Source of the DNA: G020348385 sp964580235
Lineage (GTDB): Bacteria; Acidobacteriota; Aminicenantia; Aminicenantales; Aminicenantaceae
Assembly (NCBI GenBank): GCA_964580235.1
Contig: CAZOJY010000097.1
Coordinates: 1-13,966 of the forward strand
DNA length: 13,966 bases
Reading direction: 5' to 3'
Within the stretch, counting starts at the first letter, position 1, and each line of letters begins with the position of its first letter. This document shows positions 6,653 through 13,890 of this stretch, in pieces. Position numbers and translations under genes: made by a program. The notes under the pieces were generated by a model, which saw only the letters and a list, made by a program, of their open reading frames with translations, was not told the origin of the DNA and made no database searches.

Positions 6653-9600
6653 AGATATTTGTCGAACGGCCGATTGCTACAGCCATGATATTCATGCTCC
6701 TGCTCGTTCTGGGCGTTTATTCATTTTTAAATCTGCCTTTAGAGCTGGCTCCCAAAGAGGAATACCCAGAGCTCAATATAAATACATCCTGGTACGGAGT
6801 GCCGCCCGAGGTGATTCAAACGGAAATCACCGCCCCCATTGAAGAAAAAGTCTCGACAGTCAAGGGAATCCGAAAGATCTCTTCCGAATCACAAAACGGC
6901 AGTTCGAGAATAACGTTGGAGTTTCTTGAAAAAACCAACATGGAGTTTGCCCATCTTGCCCTAAGAGAAAAAATTTCCGAGCTTCGGGATGTCCTTCCTT
7001 ACGGTGTGCGCCCCTCGGTGCAGCCGTATGTCCCCGAGGAGTTCCAGGAGGATCCTTTCCTGGACTGCACCATTTCCGGGAGTTATACACTTCACAAACT
7101 GAGAGATTATGTCAAGGATCGCATCGAAATCGGGATCGGGTCCATCAAGGGAGTTGCCGATGTTTATGTATGGGGAGGCTCTGATCCGGAGATCAAGATT
7201 GTCCTGGATAAAGAAAAACTGAAGGCCTTCGGGATCTCTCCTTACACGGTCTTTGGCCGCATTCAGGAGAGGGTAAAGATTTATCCCGCCGGAAGAGTCC
7301 AGAAAGGAAATCAGGAGTATATCTTTAAGGTTTCCAACCCGATCACAAGCACCCGGGAATTGAGAGAAATCATCGTGGCCTATTCTGGAGAAAACCCGAT
7401 CAAATTAAAGAATATTGCAGAAGTCTTTTCTTCCTTCCAGGATGTTCGCCAGATCAACAGGATTAACGGGCAGCCGACGATCCGGATGATCGTCTATAAA
7501 GCGAAAGGAAGCAGCACTCTTAAAGTGGCCAAAGCCGTAAAGGGAAAACTTGAAGAAATCAAGCAGGAATTGCCAAAGGATTTGGTGTTCCGAATGGTGA
7601 ATGATGAAAGCGAAAAAATAGGCAAGGGACTCCGTGAGCTCTATCTTTTGGTGGGAATTATAGTCGGTGTCATTTTTGTCCTTATTTTCATCGTGTTGAG
7701 AAGTTTTAAACCTTCTATTCTCGTCCTCTCTTCAATCGCCTTTTCTGTTTTGATCACCTTTAATTTGATCTACTTTTTCAAGATTTCTTTGAACATGTTT
7801 ACATTGGGCGGATTGGCTCTGGGATTCGGTCTGTTTGTGGACAACTCTATCGTTGTGTTCGAGAATGTGCTCCGTTTAAGGGAGAGGGGGGTACCTCCGG
7901 TTAAAGCAGCCATCCAGGGGGCAAGAGAGGTTTTTCTCCCTGTATTGGCGGCGACATTGACCACCATGAGCGTATTTTTTTCCTTTGTTTATTTTACGGG
8001 CCGCATGAAGATTTATTATCTCCCCTTGGCCATTGTCATCACGTCTGCCCTGGCGGCATCCATGCTTGTCTCTTTCTCGCTCATTCCAGCCATGAGCCCA
8101 CGGCTTTTAAGGGAGCGGAAGGCAAAAAAAGAAGAAAAAGTCCGGAATTTTTATGTGAAATTTCTGAAGTTTTTGATCCGGCATCCGATAGAAGTCGTTC
8201 TGATCATTGCGGCCATTTTTATCGGAGCCTACAAATGGTTCCGCTCTGAGGTGACCATCGGGCCCTTTTTCTCCTGGCAGTACCAGCAGATGCTCTGGGT
8301 GTCTGTGGGCATGCCGCCTGGAACTCCGATCGAAGCGACAGATAAAGTGATGACAGAATTTGAAGAAAAAGTGATGCATAAACCATACGAAAAAGAAATG
8401 AATACGACGGTCATGCCTGAAAGAGCTTTCATATCCATAAAATTTCCACCAGAGATCGAATACTCCTACCATCCCTATGTTTTGAAGGAAGAGCTGATTC
8501 AACTGGCGACAAATTTTGCTGGGATCAGTGTGGGCGTGTCGGGTTTCGATCCTCAGGGGTATTACTCCTCGATGGGGCCAACGACGTATTATGATTCGCG
8601 GATCAAGTTTTATGGGTATAACCTGAAAAAACTCCAGGAGATCACGTCCAATCTCGAGCGCACCTTGAAGCGTAATCCACGTATAAAGGATGTCAAAATA
8701 ACCTCCGGCCGCTTCGGCTGGTGGAGGCTGGATTCTTATGCTTATGTTTTGAAAATCGATAAAGAAATCCTCCGCCAGTACAACATCGACCCCCAGTATC
8801 TTTACTATCATCTCCAGGTTTTGATGGCAGGCCGGTTGTCCATGCCGCTGAAGGCCAAAATCGAGGGCAAGGAAACAGACATCTCGATAAAATTTCCCGA
8901 GGCAGCTTTGATGGATCTTAAAGGCCTGCAGGAAGAGCTGATCCAGACTCAGGGGGGAGAACTGCTGAGGTTGAAGGACATCTCCACTCTCGAAGAGTGG
9001 CCGATCGCCGGATCGATCGACCGGGAAAACCAGCAGTTCCAGCAGACTATCATGTGGGAATTCAGAGGGCCAAACAAGGCAGCAGAACGCTATAAAGAAG
9101 CTGTATATAACAAGCTTGCGCTGCCGCCTGGATTTTCGGCCACCCTGGAAGGTTATGAGTGGCGGATGACAGAAGAGGAGAAAGCCGAGATCCAGTTTGC
9201 CATCATCTTTTCATTGATCATCATCTTTATGATCCTAGCATCGTTGTATGAAAGTTTCATCCAGCCTTTTTTCATTCTCCTGGCCGTGCCGCTGGCCTTG
9301 ATAGGGGTGTTCGTGGCTTTTGTCATCGCTGACTTTCCGTTCGATTCCTCGGCCTATATAGGTGTTATTTTGCTCGGTGGGATAGTGGTCAACAATTCCA
9401 TCCTTCTTGTGGACCACATCAATTTGAAGAAAAAAGAGGGCCTCCCTGTGCTCGAAGCCGTTTTGGCCGGAGCGAGGGAAAGAATACGCCCGATCTTCAT
9501 GACAACAAGCACAACTGTCTTGGGAATGTTCCCGTTGATATTGATTCAGCTCGAGGTTGAAAGACGCCGCCTCTGGTCATCTCTTGCCCTATCCGCGGTG

Positions 9601-9735
9601 GGAGGTTTGATCAGTTCCACGATTTTTATTTTGATCGTCATCCCGATCTTTTATTTCTACGGCGACCGCATCCGGGGCTTTGCTTCCACAAAAATAGGAG
9701 AGTTCAAAAAAGCTTGGGCAAACTTCAACAATTAA
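6649..9735 (+). CDS. RND efflux permease, second of a tandem pair
   Basis: A 1028-residue RND transporter, close to the usual AcrB-type length. TM1 is at about 10-28. The porter domain begins with the YGVPPEVIQTEITAPIE segment (49-65). TM4 carries LGFGLFVDNSIVV (D398 kept, Asn399 in place of the second Asp). TM5-TM6 end near 486, and only a short charged linker (487-505) precedes TM7. A Gly/Tyr-rich porter segment lies at about 632-657 (GFDPQGYYSSMG). TM8-TM12 span about 848-1003, with GIVVNNSILLVDH in TM10 and RIRPIFMTTSTT before TM11. The charged VERRR replaces the small residues usual after TM11. Its start overlaps the upstream permease's stop (ATGA at 6649-6652), with AGGA about 10 nt upstream. 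Two dissimilar permeases translated together suggest a heteromeric pump, as in MdtBC. That is inference, and the substrate is unknown. Confidence 0.93.
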   Translation: MKIFVERPIATAMIFMLLLVLGVYSFLNLPLELAPKEEYPELNINTSWYGVPPEVIQTEITAPIEEKVSTVKGIRKISSESQNGSSRITLEFLEKTNMEFAHLALREKISELRDVLPYGVRPSVQPYVPEEFQEDPFLDCTISGSYTLHKLRDYVKDRIEIGIGSIKGVADVYVWGGSDPEIKIVLDKEKLKAFGISPYTVFGRIQERVKIYPAGRVQKGNQEYIFKVSNPITSTRELREIIVAYSGENPIKLKNIAEVFSSFQDVRQINRINGQPTIRMIVYKAKGSSTLKVAKAVKGKLEEIKQELPKDLVFRMVNDESEKIGKGLRELYLLVGIIVGVIFVLIFIVLRSFKPSILVLSSIAFSVLITFNLIYFFKISLNMFTLGGLALGFGLFVDNSIVVFENVLRLRERGVPPVKAAIQGAREVFLPVLAATLTTMSVFFSFVYFTGRMKIYYLPLAIVITSALAASMLVSFSLIPAMSPRLLRERKAKKEEKVRNFYVKFLKFLIRHPIEVVLIIAAIFIGAYKWFRSEVTIGPFFSWQYQQMLWVSVGMPPGTPIEATDKVMTEFEEKVMHKPYEKEMNTTVMPERAFISIKFPPEIEYSYHPYVLKEELIQLATNFAGISVGVSGFDPQGYYSSMGPTTYYDSRIKFYGYNLKKLQEITSNLERTLKRNPRIKDVKITSGRFGWWRLDSYAYVLKIDKEILRQYNIDPQYLYYHLQVLMAGRLSMPLKAKIEGKETDISIKFPEAALMDLKGLQEELIQTQGGELLRLKDISTLEEWPIAGSIDRENQQFQQTIMWEFRGPNKAAERYKEAVYNKLALPPGFSATLEGYEWRMTEEEKAEIQFAIIFSLIIIFMILASLYESFIQPFFILLAVPLALIGVFVAFVIADFPFDSSAYIGVILLGGIVVNNSILLVDHINLKKKEGLPVLEAVLAGARERIRPIFMTTSTTVLGMFPLILIQLEVERRRLWSSLALSAVGGLISSTIFILIVIPIFYFYGDRIRGFASTKIGEFKKAWANFNN

Positions 9736-9783
9736 ATTCTAAACTTCTTAACATCTTAATTTATTGACTTTATTTTTTTAAAT

Positions 9784-9833
9784 TGATATCGTTATTACTA
9801 AACTAAAAAACAGAAATGTTTTTTACGATATCA
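9784..9833. other. Two-tier AT-rich inverted repeat after the RND operon
   Basis: An inner perfect stem TAAAAAACA/TGTTTTTTA (9804-9812 and 9817-9825) is closed by a GAAA tetraloop. An outer pair TGATATCG/CGATATCA (9784-9791 and 9826-9833) encloses it, leaving a bulge on the left side only. It lies about 50 nt after the RND stop codon. It may end or protect the RND transcript, or be a binding site. There is no GC-rich stem or trailing U-run of a classic terminator. Confidence 0.4.
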
Positions 9834-9835
9834 TG

Positions 9836-9869
9836 AAAAAGGTAACACAGAGATCGAGGTCACTTTTTT
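9836..9869 (+). terminator. Candidate terminator-like hairpin for the RND operon
   Basis: AAAAAGGTAAC (from 9836) pairs with GTCACTTTTTT (ending 9869) in 10 of 11 positions, counting one G-T pair. The 3' arm ends in six T. The GC part is short and has an A-C mismatch, so strength is doubtful. Position (100-134 nt past the stop codon) and orientation fit the end of the RND transcript. Confidence 0.3.
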
Positions 9870-9930
9870 GTTGTCATCCTGAAATCCTTGCCGATTGTGA
9901 AGAAGACAAACCTCCCCCTTCTGTAAATCA

Positions 9931-9958
9931 TTGATTTTGATTGTGTTCTTTATAAAAA
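9931..9958 (+). promoter_or_regulatory. Weak candidate promoter for the cytochrome operon
   Basis: TTGATT (9931-9936, repeated at once at 9937-9942) stands 16 nt before TAAAAA (9953-9958), inside a very AT-rich stretch. Each hexamer matches 4 of 6 consensus bases. The position, about 50 nt before the cytochrome-porin start, is reasonable. TATTAT at 9971-9976 is another possible -10. The composition makes chance matches easy. Confidence 0.2.
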
Positions 9959-10007
9959 AGAGATTTTATTTATTATCAATATTTCATAATGTCAGGAGGA
10001 TTCCGAA

Positions 10008-11306
10008 ATGAAAACCATAAAAAAATTATTCTCTGCATGTGTGGCATCTGCAATCGTTTTAATTTTCTTCCAAACAAATGCCTTTGGAGTGGCTTCTTTG
10101 TCAAGGATGTACAACCTGAGCTGTAAAGCCTGCCATACTGCTATTCCTCGGACTAATTACTTTGGGGAGAAATTAATGTTAAGAGGCTATGAGATGGAGA
10201 GGATGACCAAAGCAGACCTTCCAAGCGGCCACGATGAGATTGAGGAGGGGATGTCTTGCACCGAATGTCATAATTCAGGAGATCAAGGAGATGAGGTAAC
10301 GGCAAAAAAAATCACACCGGATCTATTTCTCCACAAAGTGAGCAATTATTTGAGCGTCCGTCTCAAGTTCACGCCGTTAGAGTTGGACACAAATGCCCAG
10401 CCTGATGGTGAAGAGATGAAAACAAAAGTGACACTTGGGAAGGCAAACTGGGCTCAGTTTTGGGTGGCCGGTCCCATAGCTAAGAACATCGCAGTGAGGG
10501 CAGAGGCAGAGCTATCCTCGGGCAATCCAGTAGAGATGCACAACTATGCGGTTGCGATGTCAAACTTGTTCCAATCCAATGGGCTTTTAAACTTGAGATT
10601 CGGAGGCTTCACCCACGGCGAGTGGCTGTCCATCCCGGACCAGAAAAGGACTTTTGCTCCTCATTTTGATATCTACAGGATAAGATCATCCAATAGTAAA
10701 GGCGCAGATAGTGCCAGAGTTTCAGGGGCTGAACCGGCAATTGAAGTGTACGGGTATTCGGGGCCTCTTGTGCATGAAGTCGGAATATCAAACGGCAAAT
10801 CCGCCTCAGATGCAAACAAATATAAGAACTATTGGGGCACCTTGAAATTTTATCTTGCCACAAAAGGAGATTTTGCCGGCTCGAGCATATCAGGCCAATA
10901 TTCAGCAGGGACCGATTCCGATTCTGCGGTAAGCCAAATAAATGACTTCCACAGGATTATTTTGAGTGGGAACCTGCGGTATGGACCTCTGGACCTTTAT
11001 GGGACCTATGCCTATGGAAAAGACAACAACTGGGACCTTGCAACTGGGCTTGAGAATACGTTCCAGGGTGGATTCATTCAGGCTCTCTATGAGGCAACAC
11101 CAAAACTCTGGCTGGGAGTGATTTACCAGTTGACAGATTCTGACGATATCAGAATAGAAACGAATCATCTTTTAGTGGGTTTTAACTATTATCTGCGTCA
11201 GAATCATTTCCTATCCGTGTATTACGATGCCGATTTTCTAGGGAAATCGTTAGCCCATCCCTATAAAAAAAGCGCTTTTGTGGTTCAGTTCAGATCAAAC
11301 TTTTAA
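10008..11306 (+). CDS. Diheme cytochrome c fused to an outer-membrane beta-barrel (Cyc2-like)
   Basis: A 432-residue secreted protein. The signal peptide is residues 1 to about 27 (cut near NAFG-VA). A small cytochrome domain follows, with heme sites CKACH (39-43) and CTECH (84-88). The first sits in a context NLSCKACHTAIPRTNYFG...LRGY that matches, with changes, the pattern I recall for Cyc2 iron-oxidase cytochrome-porins (ARQTG-xx-CxxCH, then FG and GY). From about 105 to the end the sequence alternates short polar turns with amphipathic strands rich in Tyr, Trp and Gly, about 16 by eye, and it ends FVVQFRSNF with the terminal Phe typical of outer-membrane barrels. Cyc2 has one heme; the second is unusual. 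Likely role: passing electrons across the outer membrane within one polypeptide. AGGAGG 8 nt upstream sets the start. It leads the cytochrome operon. Heme binding and barrel are well supported; direction of electron flow is unknown. Confidence 0.8.
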   Translation: MKTIKKLFSACVASAIVLIFFQTNAFGVASLSRMYNLSCKACHTAIPRTNYFGEKLMLRGYEMERMTKADLPSGHDEIEEGMSCTECHNSGDQGDEVTAKKITPDLFLHKVSNYLSVRLKFTPLELDTNAQPDGEEMKTKVTLGKANWAQFWVAGPIAKNIAVRAEAELSSGNPVEMHNYAVAMSNLFQSNGLLNLRFGGFTHGEWLSIPDQKRTFAPHFDIYRIRSSNSKGADSARVSGAEPAIEVYGYSGPLVHEVGISNGKSASDANKYKNYWGTLKFYLATKGDFAGSSISGQYSAGTDSDSAVSQINDFHRIILSGNLRYGPLDLYGTYAYGKDNNWDLATGLENTFQGGFIQALYEATPKLWLGVIYQLTDSDDIRIETNHLLVGFNYYLRQNHFLSVYYDADFLGKSLAHPYKKSAFVVQFRSNF

Positions 11307-11358
11307 AGCGCATTCAGATAAACTTGATCGAATAAAGTTTGTTCTGTGCGGCTTTAAA
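11302..11358 (+). other. Nested hairpin between the cytochrome-porin and multiheme genes
   Basis: TTTAAAGCGCA (11302-11312, containing the stop codon TAA) pairs with TGCGGCTTTAAA (11347-11358) apart from one bulged base. Inside it, AAACTT (11320-11325) pairs with AAGTTT (11335-11340). It is not followed by a U-run, so it looks more like an mRNA processing or stability element within the operon than a terminator. It is followed by a purine-rich ribosome-binding region (11374-11394). Confidence 0.45.
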
Positions 11359-11405
11359 TTAAACAGGATTCAAGAGGAGGGGAAGGCTCGGAGGCGGTGC
11401 AGACG

Positions 11406-12650
11406 ATGAAAAAGCACATCTTTTTTGTGATCTTGCTCGCAATTTTTATGGTCTCTATCCTGTCGGGTGCCGAGGAAGACTGTATGGCCTGTCATGAAGA
11501 TCCGGATTTAAAATCCAAGGACGAAAAACCTCTCTTTGTAGATGGGGAAAAATCAAAGTCTTCCATTCACGGAGCGGCAGGCATTTCCTGTACCGATTGT
11601 CATATTGACCTTCAAGGATTTGATGACTTCCCTCATCCTGAAAGACTGCAGCAGGTCAATTGTGGCTCATGCCACAGCGATGCTTTAACTCAATTTCAAT
11701 CAAGTGTCCACAGTTCTGCAAGTCCGCCAAAAGACTGCTGCACGGTCAGCTGCAAGGATTGCCATGGAAAGCATGACATAAAACCCAAGGATGACTACAA
11801 TTCTCGAGTCTTTTCCCTCAATCTCCCGGAAACTTGTGAAAAATGCCATTTGGAGAAGGTCAAAACCGCAAGAGGCGCTGAATTCATCAAAAGGTATGAA
11901 AAAAGCATCCATTACAAAGGTCTGGAAGAGGCCGGCTTGGCCACATCCTCCAACTGCAGCAATTGCCATGGGTATCATGATATCAAAAAAGTCCAGGATC
12001 CATCTTCAAAGGTCTCTCGAAAAAATATTGTTCAAACCTGCGGAAAATGTCATATAGGAATCAAGATCGATTATCTCGAGGGCGTCCATGGAAAAGACTA
12101 TCTCAAGGGAATAAATGATGTCCCGGTCTGTACAGACTGCCACAGCGAACATGCGATTTTGCCGCCTGAAGACACCGGTTCCGGCGTCTATGCGACAAAA
12201 GTCGCCTCTATTTGCACGCGCTGCCACGATGATGAAGTTTTGTCGAAGGAATATGGTTTTATCTCCTCCCGGTTGAAAACGTATTCTGGCTCAATCCATG
12301 GGATAGCGTCCCGATTTGGAGAGATACGTGTGGCCAACTGTGCAAGCTGTCATGGTTTTCACGGTATTCGGCCTTCCTCTGATCCCAAGTCTACAATTTA
12401 TTCTGAAAATATACCCAAGACATGCGGGAAGTGCCATCCTGGGGCCGGAAAAAACTTTGCCAAAGGCCGAATTCATGTTGTCTCGGAAAAACGGAGCAAT
12501 AGATGGGCGTATTTCGCAAAAATTTTTTATACGATATTTATTTCAGGCATTGTAGTTGTCTTTTTAGTTTTTATTACGGCCGATATGCTCCACAGATTAT
12601 CCCGCAAAAAAAAGTGTGAAATCAACCGGAGAGAGCCAAGAATAAAATGA
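11406..12650 (+). CDS. Undecaheme c-type cytochrome with C-terminal membrane anchor
   Basis: A 414-residue protein counted from the ATG at 11406. A GTG at 11397 (417 residues) is possible, but GGAGG lies only 2 nt before it, and MKKH fits a signal peptide better. After the signal (to about 21) there are eleven CXXCH sites with first Cys at 26, 62, 86, 116, 144, 184, 212, 242, 270, 312 and 340. The last eight form four tandem diheme units, CxxCHxxH-I ... CxxCH, each usually preceded by a [SGR]-[IV]-H that could supply an axial ligand. An extra Cys pair (111-112) precedes heme 4. A membrane helix (about 368-393) ends in DMLHRLSRKKK, leaving the hemes in the periplasm. It overlaps the cytochrome b start by ATGA. 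By layout it is the c-type partner of a quinol-oxidising b/c complex, analogous to CbcA (seven hemes, Geobacter). The family is certain; the partner role is inferred. Confidence 0.9.
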   Translation: MKKHIFFVILLAIFMVSILSGAEEDCMACHEDPDLKSKDEKPLFVDGEKSKSSIHGAAGISCTDCHIDLQGFDDFPHPERLQQVNCGSCHSDALTQFQSSVHSSASPPKDCCTVSCKDCHGKHDIKPKDDYNSRVFSLNLPETCEKCHLEKVKTARGAEFIKRYEKSIHYKGLEEAGLATSSNCSNCHGYHDIKKVQDPSSKVSRKNIVQTCGKCHIGIKIDYLEGVHGKDYLKGINDVPVCTDCHSEHAILPPEDTGSGVYATKVASICTRCHDDEVLSKEYGFISSRLKTYSGSIHGIASRFGEIRVANCASCHGFHGIRPSSDPKSTIYSENIPKTCGKCHPGAGKNFAKGRIHVVSEKRSNRWAYFAKIFYTIFISGIVVVFLVFITADMLHRLSRKKKCEINRREPRIK

Positions 12651-13447
12651 ACGAAGCCCAGAAGAACACAGTTTTAATCCCGGATGAAGAGATATTTATC
12701 CGCATGAATCTCGCGGAGCGTATTCAACATTTAACTCTCATCATCACATTCTTCATCCTGATTATCACAGGACTTCCGGTATATTTCTATAAAATAAAGT
12801 TTTTATTAATCATATTTCCTATGGATAAAAGTTTCTTTTTGAGAGGCCTCTTACACCGAGTCGCAGCCGTTGTCATGATTCTTGATCTTATCTGGCATTT
12901 GTTCTATACGGCTTTTACATCCAGAGGAAGAGAAAATTTCAAAGAGTTGATACCGAAATTCAGGGATATCAAGGACGCCTTTGAATTCCTGTGGCATCGA
13001 TTGGGGCTTACCCGGTTCTTATACAAGCGAAAAATTTTCGCCAAATTTTTTTCCTCTCATCCATATTGGCTATTTCAACATTCTCCGAGGTTTGGCCGCT
13101 ACAATTTTATTGAAAAATTCGAGTATTGGGCCGTCGGATGGGGTTCTATTGTGATGATTATCAGCGGCTTTTTTATGTGGAATGTTGAACTCTCTTTATC
13201 TCTTTTTCCGCTCTGGGTCCACGATATCTTTATCATCGTGCACGGATATGAAGCGATTCTGGCTTTTCTTTCCATCATTATCTGGCATATGTACAATGTT
13301 CATTTTAATCCCGAAGTCTTCCCTATGAGCAAAATCTGGCTCAATGGAAAAATCTCAGGAAAGGAGCTTCGAATTCTCCACCCTCTGGAATATGAAAAAA
13401 TTCTTCAAGAGAGAAAAAAAAGGATCGAGCCGTTGGTTTTATCTTAG
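12647..13447 (+). CDS. Membrane b-type cytochrome (FdnI/cytochrome b561-like)
   Basis: A 266-residue integral membrane protein with four main helices: about 28-47, 66-90, 157-178 and 190-217. Histidines suited to b-heme ligation lie in or next to them: H28 (ERIQHLTL), H70 (LLHRVAA), H84 (IWHLFY), H199 (IIVHGYE) and H214 (IIWHMYNVHFNP, with H219). This matches the formate dehydrogenase gamma / prokaryotic cytochrome b561 pattern, which binds two b hemes and exchanges electrons with the quinone pool. A basic cytoplasmic loop of about 65 residues (91-155) separates the helix pairs. The start lies inside the stop of the multiheme gene (ATGA), so the two are made together. It is the natural quinone-side entry or exit of the electron route in this operon. 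No dehydrogenase catalytic subunit is nearby, so the electron acceptor is more likely the multiheme partner. Which histidines bind heme is inferred. Confidence 0.85.
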   Translation: MNEAQKNTVLIPDEEIFIRMNLAERIQHLTLIITFFILIITGLPVYFYKIKFLLIIFPMDKSFFLRGLLHRVAAVVMILDLIWHLFYTAFTSRGRENFKELIPKFRDIKDAFEFLWHRLGLTRFLYKRKIFAKFFSSHPYWLFQHSPRFGRYNFIEKFEYWAVGWGSIVMIISGFFMWNVELSLSLFPLWVHDIFIIVHGYEAILAFLSIIIWHMYNVHFNPEVFPMSKIWLNGKISGKELRILHPLEYEKILQERKKRIEPLVLS

Positions 13448-13476
13448 GATACTACTGAGGTAAAGTGCCTTAAAGA

Positions 13477-13890
13477 TTATTGTTTAGCTGCCTGAAGTGT
13501 GTAATAGATAATAGGGGAGATCCAATACAGAATATTCAATCCGATAATCACAAAAATAATCCACCACACAATTTTAATGATAAAGTCGGCCCTTTTTTCG
13601 GCTTTTGCCTCCCGTAATTTTTTCTTTCGCAGCCATTGTTCTTTTCTTTCTGTCATCCCGATTCTGGGGATAACCAAAGATTCCTCAATTTCTTTCTGCT
13701 TTTCCTTGTGTCTGTAGACCAAGATGATTGCTGTCAGCGACAGAAACATACCCACGAAAATCCCGGTGACCAGTCCTCCGATGGATCCTCTGATGTATCC
13801 GAGAACCATACAAAGAAAGTCTATCAAGACAGATAGGGCGATATGCCTCGGATTTTTTATGTCTCTAAGCAGATTTTTTAAATCATACAT
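13477..13890 (-). CDS. Small membrane protein of unknown function
   Basis: A 137-residue protein, not recognised. It has hydrophobic segments at about 17-33 and 37-60 (the first pair, joined by a short Gly-rich turn YIRGSIGG), a highly charged middle (61-99, many Lys/Glu/Arg, probably helical and cytoplasmic), and a third helix at about 103-127 (IVWWIIFVIIGLNILYWI). No catalytic or metal-binding motif is seen. It converges on the cytochrome b gene, with 29 nt between the stops and no clear terminator. The ribosome-binding site before the ATG at 13890 is poor. A 13-codon ORF (13924-13883, starting MSKSEIPLEHK) overlaps its start by 8 nt and has AAAGGA upstream, so start-stop coupling is possible. 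An in-frame TAG upstream rules out a longer form in this frame. It is probably a real gene. Confidence 0.6.
   Translation of the reverse strand: MYDLKNLLRDIKNPRHIALSVLIDFLCMVLGYIRGSIGGLVTGIFVGMFLSLTAIILVYRHKEKQKEIEESLVIPRIGMTERKEQWLRKKKLREAKAEKRADFIIKIVWWIIFVIIGLNILYWISPIIYYTLQAAKQ

Noticed and set aside
3377..9735. CusA-like heavy-metal RND pump
   Set aside because: I see no CusA-type methionine-pair relay, and TM4 reads VDNSIVV rather than the CusA pattern; neighbours give no metal-resistance context.
9926..9942. FNR/CRP-like site (TTGAT near ATCA) before the cytochrome operon
   Set aside because: The half-sites do not have the spacing of TTGAT-N4-ATCAA, and the region is so AT-rich that such fragments are expected.
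10008..11306. MtrB-type porin of a porin-cytochrome complex
   Set aside because: MtrB-type barrels lack covalently bound heme and are longer; here the heme sites are in the same chain and no separate MtrA-like decaheme is embedded as a partner gene in front of it.
12647..13447. Subunit of a formate dehydrogenase or hydrogenase
   Set aside because: No molybdopterin, Fe-S or Ni-Fe subunit gene is present nearby; the overlap with the multiheme cytochrome gene points to a b/c-type complex instead.
13448..13476. Bidirectional terminator between the convergent genes
   Set aside because: The 29-nt spacer has only a 3-bp GG/CC pairing and no convincing stem with U-runs.
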